A DNA stretch of 11,730 nt from Bacteroidia bacterium (GTDB lineage: Bacteria > Bacteroidota > Bacteroidia > B-17B0 > Aurantibacillaceae). The position numbers were made by a program, and so were the translations under genes. Positions 6,614 through 11,730 of the stretch are shown here, piece by piece. The stretch is from assembly GCA_026418315.1 (NCBI GenBank), contig JAOABO010000051.1, positions 1 through 11,730 on the forward strand. Reading direction: 5' to 3'. Below the pieces are notes generated by a model. The model had not been told where the DNA came from, ran no database searches, and worked only from the letters and a program-made list of their open reading frames with translations. Positions within the stretch are counted from its first letter, which is position 1. The number at the start of each line of letters is the position of its first letter.

Positions 6614-7501
6614 TTATCCTTTTAATGCCTCTGCACCTGCTACTATTTCAAGAATTTCTTTTGTAATGGATGCCTGACGGGCTTTATTGTATTCTATTCT
6701 TAATGTTCTAATCAGTTCTTTGGCATTATCAGTAGCTTTGTGCATAGCAGTCATTCGTGCTCCATGTTCTGAAGCATTAGAATCTAATAATGCTTTGTAA
6801 AGTTGTGTTTTTAATGATTGGGGTATAAGTGTATTAATAATAAAATCTCTGTTGGGCTCAAAAATATAATCAACACTGGCTTGATTGGTTTCTTCTGACT
6901 TTTTGATAGGTAAAAAATCTTCCACTACCGGATATTGCACAGCCGCATTCTTGAATTGGTTATATATTAACTGAACATGATCTATTTTTTTATCTGCAAA
7001 CATTTTCAAAATATCATGAACCAAAGATGCTGCATTTTCAAACTTGGGCTTTTCTGATAGTTCGTATAAATCTATTTTTGAATTTTCAAGAGATAGTATA
7101 GGATACTTTTTTTTGCGGCAAAACTCGGTTACTTTTTTACCTATAGGAAGCACATAAATATTGGATGAAGGATGTCTTTGAGTTAATTGATTGATAATGT
7201 CAACTAATTTTTTATTGATATTGGAATTAAAGGCACCAGCTAATCCACGATTACTGGATATGGGAATAATTAAGATATTTTTATCGTTAGAATAACGGGC
7301 GTATATGTTTTCTGAAATATCCAAACCCAAGCTGACATTTTGAATAATACTTTTTAATTTATTGGCATACGGTCTTAATTGTAAAATACTGTCCTGAGCT
7401 TTTCTCAACTTTGCAGCACTGACCATTTTCATGGCACTGGTTATCTGCATGGTAGAGTTCACAGATACTATCCTGTTGCGTACTTCTTTAAGGTTTGGCA
7501 T
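6614..7501 (-). CDS. atpG: ATP synthase F1 gamma subunit
   Basis: Gamma is the central rotor shaft of F1. It couples c-ring rotation to the three catalytic beta sites. The 295-residue protein has the two terminal coiled-coil helices of the family. The N-terminal one contains ITSAMKMVSAAKLRKAQ (20-36). The C-terminal one contains EYNKARQASITKEILEIVAGAEAL, ending at 293. The middle segment ISSNRGLAGAFNSNI (81-95) corresponds to the usual RGLCGxFN motif, with Ala in place of Cys. Length is normal. It is the last gene of the atpBEFHAG run, 25 nt after atpA. No hairpin terminator is seen after its stop, so transcripts may run into queA. Confidence 0.97.
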   Translation of the reverse strand: MPNLKEVRNRIVSVNSTMQITSAMKMVSAAKLRKAQDSILQLRPYANKLKSIIQNVSLGLDISENIYARYSNDKNILIIPISSNRGLAGAFNSNINKKLVDIINQLTQRHPSSNIYVLPIGKKVTEFCRKKKYPILSLENSKIDLYELSEKPKFENAASLVHDILKMFADKKIDHVQLIYNQFKNAAVQYPVVEDFLPIKKSEETNQASVDYIFEPNRDFIINTLIPQSLKTQLYKALLDSNASEHGARMTAMHKATDNAKELIRTLRIEYNKARQASITKEILEIVAGAEALKG

Positions 7502-7526
7502 ATATTCAATTTAGTGAATACAGAAA

Positions 7527-9110
7527 TTATTTATTTTCGTATTTTTCAGATACTTGTTTTGCTACCTTTTCAAGTATTTCGGTAACAGAGTCATCTATTA
7601 TGCCTTGTTTTAATTTATTCAAAGTATCTTTGTATTGAGCATCTAAAATAGATAAATAATCTTTTTCAAATTCCTTTACTTTGTTTACCGGAACATGTTT
7701 CAATAAATTTTTTGTTCCGGCATAAATTATGGCAATTTGTTTTTCTACAGGTAATGGTGAAAATAAATTTTGCTTTAATATCTCCACATTTCTTGCGCCT
7801 TTTTCAAGAATATTTTTTGTAGCAGCATCTAAGTCAGAACCAAATTTGGCAAAAGCTTCTAATTCTCTGTATTGTGCCTGGTCTAGTTTTAAAGTACCAG
7901 CTACTTTTTTCATGGATTTAATTTGTGCATTTCCTCCCACGCGTGATACTGATATACCCACATTAATAGCAGGGCGAACACCGGAATTAAATAAATTAGA
8001 TTCCAAAAATATTTGTCCATCTGTAATAGAAATAACATTGGTAGGAATGTATGCCGATACATCACCTGCCTGGGTTTCAATGATGGGTAATGCAGTAAGA
8101 GAGCCACCGCCTTTTACTAAGTGTTTGATACTTTCAGGCAAGTCGTTCATTTGTTTGGCAATAGTATCATCTGCAATGATTTTAGCTGCTCTTTCTAGTA
8201 AACGTGAGTGCAGGTAAAATACATCACCAGGATAGGCCTCTCTGCCGGGCGGACGACGAAGTAAGAGAGATACTTCGCGGTAGGCCACTGCTTGTTTAGA
8301 CAAGTCATCATAAATAATCAATGCAGGTCTGCCGGTATCTCTGAAAAATTCTCCTATTGCAGCACCTGCAAACGGAGCATAAAACTGCATAGGTGCCGGG
8401 TCTGAAGCGTTGGCTGCAACCACAACAGTATAAGGCATTGCTCCGTATTCTTCCAGTGTTTTTACAATCTGAGCAACAGTAGAACCTTTTTGTCCTATAG
8501 CTACATAAATACAGTAAACAGGTTGCCCTGCCTCGTAAAATTCCTTTTGGTTGATAATGGTATCTATACAGATTGCCGTTTTTCCTGTTTGACGGTCACC
8601 GATTACTAATTCTCTTTGTCCACGCCCAATCGGAATCATAGCATCAATGGCTTTGATACCAGTTTGGAGTGGTTCATTAACGGGCTGACGATAAATAACT
8701 CCGGGTGCTTTTCTTTCAATAGGCATTTCATAAAGTTCGCCTTTAATAGGTCCTTTTCCATCAATGGGTTGGCCAAGTGTATTGACTACACGACCCAACA
8801 TACCTTCGCCTACTTTAATAGAAGCTATACGATGAGTCCTTTTACAGGTACTACCTTCTTTAATACCTTCGCTGCTTCCTAATATTACTGCACCTACATT
8901 ATCTTCTTCAAGGTTTAAGGCAATACCTTGGATATTATTAGGAAACTCTATCAATTCTCCTGACTGAACATTGTTTAATCCATATATACGGGCTATTCCG
9001 TCTCCTACCTGAAGAACAGTTCCAATTTCCTGGAGCTCAACATCTGTTTTCAATCCTGAAATCTGTTCTTTAAGAATGTTGGTAATTTCAGATGGTTTTA
9101 TTTCTATCAT
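7527..9110 (-). CDS. atpA: ATP synthase F1 alpha subunit
   Basis: Alpha forms the F1 hexamer with beta and holds the non-catalytic nucleotide sites. The 527-residue protein has an N-terminal beta-barrel domain (about 25-95), the P-loop GDRQTGKT (171-178), a Walker B region ALIIYDD (263-269) and the arginine-finger context SVSRVGG (387-393, Arg390). It also has the family signature around PAINVGISVSR (380-390). The stretch HLVKGGGSLTALPI (330-343) is typical of Bacteroidota. Length and start (MIEIKPSEI) are normal. It lies 5 nt after atpH and 25 nt before atpG. The catalytic beta gene atpD is not adjacent, so alpha and beta must be balanced from separate loci. Confidence 0.98.
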   Translation of the reverse strand: MIEIKPSEITNILKEQISGLKTDVELQEIGTVLQVGDGIARIYGLNNVQSGELIEFPNNIQGIALNLEEDNVGAVILGSSEGIKEGSTCKRTHRIASIKVGEGMLGRVVNTLGQPIDGKGPIKGELYEMPIERKAPGVIYRQPVNEPLQTGIKAIDAMIPIGRGQRELVIGDRQTGKTAICIDTIINQKEFYEAGQPVYCIYVAIGQKGSTVAQIVKTLEEYGAMPYTVVVAANASDPAPMQFYAPFAGAAIGEFFRDTGRPALIIYDDLSKQAVAYREVSLLLRRPPGREAYPGDVFYLHSRLLERAAKIIADDTIAKQMNDLPESIKHLVKGGGSLTALPIIETQAGDVSAYIPTNVISITDGQIFLESNLFNSGVRPAINVGISVSRVGGNAQIKSMKKVAGTLKLDQAQYRELEAFAKFGSDLDAATKNILEKGARNVEILKQNLFSPLPVEKQIAIIYAGTKNLLKHVPVNKVKEFEKDYLSILDAQYKDTLNKLKQGIIDDSVTEILEKVAKQVSEKYENK

Positions 9111-9115
9111 ATATT

Positions 9116-9661
9116 TTAGTTTAATATATTAGTTTGTATAAATTTTTGATACAACTGATTAAGTTGGGTTTGTATGCTGGTATCAATTTGCTCATTATCG
9201 GTTTTAAGCACAAATCCGCCTAAAATATTCTCGTCAACAATTTCATGTAATTCTATTTTGGAGGATTTTTTTAATACTTGTATTTTTTCAATGATGGATT
9301 TTCTTAACTCATCATCCCATTGGAATGCTGTAATGAGTTCAACAGATACAATATTATTTCTTTTTTTGTATTCTACTAAAATAGCATGGAGTATTTCCGG
9401 AAAAATATATTCTCTTCTTCTTTTACAAAGTATAGTAAGTAATTGAGTCAATATAGGATGTATGTTTTTTTCAAATAACTGCTTAAAAATTTTTTCCTTT
9501 TTATCTGACTTAATGAGCGGACTTTTCAAAAAACTATATAACTCCCTGTTTTGTTTGATAATTTTGGATAAATCTACTGCATTTTGATAAATATTATCTG
9601 ATGCTTTATGTTGTTCAGATAAATCTAAAATGGCCTGAGCGTATCTGTGAGCAGCAATCAT
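9116..9661 (-). CDS. atpH: ATP synthase F1 delta subunit (OSCP)
   Basis: Delta (OSCP) sits on top of F1 and ties the peripheral b stalk to the alpha subunits. The 181-residue protein starts with the typical helical domain (AHRYAQAILDLSEQ, 4-17). It ends with the family's C-terminal signature, GGFVLKTDNEQIDTSIQTQL at 148-167, where the GGF and the Asp before the Ser are conserved. Sequence between these parts is divergent, as is usual for this subunit. Length is normal. Spacers are 4 nt after atpF and 5 nt before atpA. Confidence 0.94.
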   Translation of the reverse strand: MIAAHRYAQAILDLSEQHKASDNIYQNAVDLSKIIKQNRELYSFLKSPLIKSDKKEKIFKQLFEKNIHPILTQLLTILCKRRREYIFPEILHAILVEYKKRNNIVSVELITAFQWDDELRKSIIEKIQVLKKSSKIELHEIVDENILGGFVLKTDNEQIDTSIQTQLNQLYQKFIQTNILN

Positions 9662-9665
9662 AATC

Positions 9666-10181
9666 TTAATTTAAGGGCATTTCTTCTAACATTTGTTTGG
9701 CCAACTGTTTTTGAGCTTCTGTGTTAGATAGTTCCTTTTTCAAAATTCTGGATGCGATATCTATAGATAAAATAGCCACTTGTTGTTTTATTTCAGCAAG
9801 AGCAGCATTTTTTTGTGCATTAATAGTATCTTGAGCGGCATTCAATACTTTTTGAGCTTCCTTTTGTGCTTCAGATTTAGCATCTGATATAATTTTTTCT
9901 TTTATTTCTCTGGCTTCCTTAATGATATTATCTGCTTCTATGCGGGCTTGTTGAAGCAATTTTTCATTGTCAGATTGGAGTTTTTTGATTTCTTCTCTTG
10001 CTTTTTCTGCTTCCTTAAGTGCTTCTTCTATTTTTTGTTCACGGCTTTTTACAGCAGATAAAATGGGCTTCCATGCGAACTTTCCTAATATAAACAAAAG
10101 CAGTAAAAATACTATTGTGGTCCAAACAATTAATCCGATAGAGGGGGTAGTAAGAGCATTTAATATAATAAAAGTGGTCAT
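9666..10181 (-). CDS. atpF: ATP synthase Fo b subunit
   Basis: The b dimer is the peripheral stalk (stator) holding the alpha3beta3 hexamer against the a subunit. The 171-residue protein has one N-terminal membrane span (about 16-33, SIGLIVWTTIVFLLLLFILG including flanks) followed by KFAWKPI (34-40). A long, highly charged Ala/Glu/Lys coiled coil follows (about 44-140), with a C-terminal region that binds delta. Only one b gene is present in the cluster (no b'). It is separated from atpE by 91 nt, the longest spacer in the operon, which holds a strong hairpin. The start is preceded by an A-rich stretch rather than a Shine-Dalgarno. Confidence 0.96.
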   Translation of the reverse strand: MTTFIILNALTTPSIGLIVWTTIVFLLLLFILGKFAWKPILSAVKSREQKIEEALKEAEKAREEIKKLQSDNEKLLQQARIEADNIIKEAREIKEKIISDAKSEAQKEAQKVLNAAQDTINAQKNAALAEIKQQVAILSIDIASRILKKELSNTEAQKQLAKQMLEEMPLN

Positions 10182-10220
10182 ATATTTTATTTTTAATGTT
10201 GGTTTTAGAAAAGTAAGTCA

Positions 10221-10271
10221 GCTTAAGCTCCGATACCTCTTAATCAAACATTAAGAGGTATCGGTATAAGC
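10221..10271 (-). other. Strong RNA hairpin in the atpE-atpF spacer
   Basis: A perfect inverted repeat: arms 10230-10244 and 10250-10264, 15 bp each, around a 5-nt loop (10245-10249). A further 5-bp arm pair, GCTTA at 10221-10225 and TAAGC at 10267-10271, lies beyond a small asymmetric internal loop. On the transcript the stem starts about 9 nt after the atpE stop. No U tract follows it directly, so it is not a classic intrinsic terminator. A processing, 3'-protection or partial-attenuation element that sets c-subunit mRNA levels is inferred. Confidence 0.8.
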
Positions 10272-10272
10272 A

Positions 10273-10476
10273 TTATTTCATCAGAGATACAACTACACCA
10301 AATAATGCAACACCTTCAATAAGCGCTGCTGCAATAAGCATAGTTGTTCTGATAGTTCCGGCAGCTTCGGGCTGACGAGCAATGCCATCCATGGCTTTAC
10401 CTCCGATTAAGCCGATACCTAATCCTGCTCCGATTACTGCTAATCCTGCTCCGATTACTGAGATACTTCCTGTCAT
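10273..10476 (-). CDS. atpE: ATP synthase Fo c subunit (ring proteolipid)
   Basis: c subunits form the ion-driven rotor ring. The 67-residue protein is two transmembrane helices joined by the polar loop ARQPE (33-37). The inner helix carries the Gly-rich packing motif GAGLGIGLIGG (16-26). The outer helix carries the ion-binding carboxylate Glu54 in ALIEGVALFG. The Glu is followed by Gly, and the Gln/Ser-type ligands typical of sodium rings are not apparent, so proton coupling is most likely. It is short for the family. The DNA encoding VIGAGLA/VIGAGLG is a nearly perfect 21-bp tandem duplication. It lies 51 nt after atpB, and a strong hairpin follows the stop. Confidence 0.97.
   Translation of the reverse strand: MTGSISVIGAGLAVIGAGLGIGLIGGKAMDGIARQPEAAGTIRTTMLIAAALIEGVALFGVVVSLMK
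10420..10461 (-). repeat. 21-bp tandem duplication inside atpE
   Basis: Two adjacent copies of a 21-bp unit, 10420-10440 and 10441-10461, share their first 20 bases exactly. On the coding strand they give two successive VIGAGL heptads (residues 7-12 and 14-19) of the Gly-rich inner helix. Protein-level repetition here is expected of c subunits. Identity at synonymous positions as well suggests a fairly recent slippage or gene conversion. Confidence 0.75.
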
Positions 10477-10518
10477 AGTGGTTTGGTTTTTAGGGTTTAT
10501 GATGGTTTTTATTTTTTA

Positions 10519-10554
10519 ATGATGTTTTTAATGATGTTCTTCATGATGTTCTTC
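10519..10554 (-). repeat. 12-bp tandem repeat spanning the atpB stop codon
   Basis: Two exact 12-bp copies (10531-10542 and 10543-10554) encode the terminal Glu-Glu-His-His pairs of AtpB. A third copy (10519-10530) differs at two positions, one of which makes the TAA stop at 10528-10530. The length of the acidic/His tail could therefore vary by slippage or by loss of the stop. Confidence 0.7.
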
Positions 10555-11646
10555 AATAGCACCACCAATATATAAGGAGGTCAATAAAGTAAAAATATAG
10601 GCCTGTAAGAACGCCACAAAAGTTTCGAGCATATCTATAAATACACCAAACGCAACAGATATGGGTGCTACATAGATAGATTTGAAAATAAATATCAACC
10701 CTACTAAGCTGATAATAATGATATGTCCGGCTGTGATATTAGCAAATAAACGAATCATCAATGCAAAGGGCTTGGTAAAAATACCAATGATTTCTATCGG
10801 AACTAAAATTGGCCATAATGCTACAGGAGCAGGTGGCATAAAAATATGTTTCCAATAATACTTGTTAGCTCTTAAATGAACAACTATCAACACAATAAAT
10901 GCCAGTGTAAAAGTAAAAGCAATATTTCCAGTAACATTAGCACTTATTGGAATTAATCCTAAAAGATTATTGATGAGTATGATGAAAAATACAGTCAATA
11001 AAAAGGGAACATATTGATCAGCTTTGGATATAGGAATATTCTCTCGTGCAATGTCATCTCTGATAAATAAAATAATGGGTTCTAAAACAGATTGTAATCC
11101 CTTAGGAGCAGTGTTTACCCCGTATTTTCTATACGATTTGGCAACAGATGTAAATATAAGTATCAATAAAAGAGCTGACAAGATAAGCTGTGCAACATTT
11201 TTGGTAATAGAAAAATCATATATTTTTTCATCGGACAAATTAGCTGAAATTTTATTTTCTTCTAATTCTTCTACATAAGCTGTAATATCGCTACCTGTGG
11301 GGATAATCTTGTTTTCTTCTAACTTAAGCCCTTTATATATTTTATGCCCATGTTCAAATTCAGAAGATAAAAAAAACATCCAACCCCTTTTGTTGGAATA
11401 TACTATGCACGGCAATGGAATAGCAACTGATTCGTGCCCTTCTCCCCATAAATGCCAGTAATGAGAATCCAAAATATGCTCAAATGCCACTTTTGCGATA
11501 TCTACATGGTTTTCAGAATGGTGAGAGGAAGAATGAGCAAGATGGTCTGTAACAATTGTTTTTTCATTGTAATTTGTATTTTCTTTAGCAATAATCGTTC
11601 CACATAGCACAAACAAAAACATTAATAAGGACCTATGTAAATTCAT
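10528..11646 (-). CDS. atpB: ATP synthase Fo a subunit with N-terminal periplasmic extension
   Basis: The a subunit forms the two proton half-channels next to the c-ring. From the ATG at 11646 it is 372 residues, much longer than E. coli a (about 270). It has a signal-peptide-like N-terminus (1-20), then a His-rich soluble region (about 30-145, with HLAHSSSHH at 35-43), then the membrane core from about 150. The essential Arg is Arg299 in MIRLFANITAGH. His308 and Glu341 occupy the E. coli Glu219 and His245 places, the swapped pair also found in mitochondrial a subunits. The tail ends EEHHEEHH. The frame extends to an ATG at 11679, but that codon abuts the -7 promoter element, upstream of any likely transcript start, so 11646 is preferred. 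First gene of atpBEFHAG; no atpI is visible directly upstream. Confidence 0.96.
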   Translation of the reverse strand: MNLHRSLLMFLFVLCGTIIAKENTNYNEKTIVTDHLAHSSSHHSENHVDIAKVAFEHILDSHYWHLWGEGHESVAIPLPCIVYSNKRGWMFFLSSEFEHGHKIYKGLKLEENKIIPTGSDITAYVEELEENKISANLSDEKIYDFSITKNVAQLILSALLLILIFTSVAKSYRKYGVNTAPKGLQSVLEPIILFIRDDIARENIPISKADQYVPFLLTVFFIILINNLLGLIPISANVTGNIAFTFTLAFIVLIVVHLRANKYYWKHIFMPPAPVALWPILVPIEIIGIFTKPFALMIRLFANITAGHIIIISLVGLIFIFKSIYVAPISVAFGVFIDMLETFVAFLQAYIFTLLTSLYIGGAIEEHHEEHH

Positions 11647-11668
11647 TGTTACTTTTTTAAATTGGCCG

Positions 11669-11700
11669 CAAATATACATTTAAAAATTATGTTTGTCAAT
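11669..11700 (-). promoter_or_regulatory. Promoter of the atpBEFHAG operon
   Basis: On the minus strand a -33 element ATTG (11700-11697, within ATTGAC) is followed after exactly 20 nt by TATATTTG (11676-11669). This fits the Bacteroidota TTTG/TAnnTTTG promoter in sequence and spacing. Transcription should start near 11662-11664, leaving about 15-18 nt of leader before the ATG at 11646. Confidence 0.75.
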
Positions 11701-11730
11701 AAAAATGTGAATATGCTAAAAATTTATTTT

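Noticed and set aside
7729..8217. 162-codon open frame opposite atpA
   Set aside because: It is antisense to a highly conserved gene, its composition looks like a mirrored frame, and it has no recognisable domain.
10221..10271. Reading the atpE-atpF hairpin as an intrinsic terminator
   Set aside because: No U-rich run follows the stem on the minus strand, and essential atp genes continue beyond it.
11602..11604. Lipobox in AtpB (FVLCG)
   Set aside because: The residue before Cys is Leu, not Gly, Ala or Ser, so lipidation is unlikely; the segment is better read as an ordinary signal peptide.
11647..11679. Longer AtpB start at the ATG 11677-11679
   Set aside because: The codon abuts the -7 promoter element, upstream of the likely transcript start, and the added residues precede a signal-peptide-like N-terminus.
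1..11730. Mobile elements, CRISPR arrays, tRNA or rRNA genes, riboswitches, defence or toxin-antitoxin genes
   Set aside because: None was seen on either strand; gene density and content are those of core chromosome.

Overview
The window is an AT-rich, densely packed stretch of chromosome from a member of the Bacteroidota, probably a Chitinophaga- or Sphingobacterium-like lineage. Four things point there. Two or three intergenic regions carry the Bacteroidota promoter element TAnnTTTG. Shine-Dalgarno sites are weak or absent. There is a PorT-type outer-membrane barrel and a Bacteroidota-style a subunit of ATP synthase with a large His-rich periplasmic extension. The ATP synthase cluster also lacks the beta and epsilon genes, which are usually at a separate locus in this phylum. 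All genes but one look intact; the exception is cut by the left window edge. No tRNA, rRNA, CRISPR array, insertion sequence or phage gene was seen, and no gene-free stretch exceeds about 140 bases.

Layout: (1) 1-222, plus strand: the tail of an unidentified gene entering from the left. (2) 3195-226, minus strand: a four-gene operon with 6-12 nt spacers. In transcription order it encodes a conserved protein of unknown function, a short LpxD-like left-handed beta-helix acyltransferase paralogue, a small TEPxW lipoprotein, and pantothenate synthetase (PanC). (3) 3332-5510, plus strand: a divergent four-gene operon in which every gene overlaps the next. It encodes the ribosome-assembly GTPase EngB, an unknown 115-residue protein, a PorT-like outer-membrane beta-barrel protein, and the flavin prenyltransferase UbiX. 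(4) 6562-5513, minus strand: QueA of queuosine synthesis, converging on ubiX with 2 nt between stop codons. (5) 11646-6614, minus strand: the atpBEFHAG cluster, encoding all of Fo plus the delta, alpha and gamma subunits. A well-spaced promoter at 11669-11700 drives it.

The window is mostly housekeeping: energy conversion, ribosome assembly, tRNA modification, coenzyme A precursor and prenylated-flavin synthesis, and envelope functions. I found no convincing undescribed multi-gene system. The items most worth a second look are: a perfect 15-bp stem hairpin between atpE and atpF; a near-identical 21-bp tandem duplication inside atpE; a 12-bp repeat running across the atpB stop codon; the LpxD paralogue that lacks the second conserved active-site His; and three unassigned genes tied by operon structure to essential ones.
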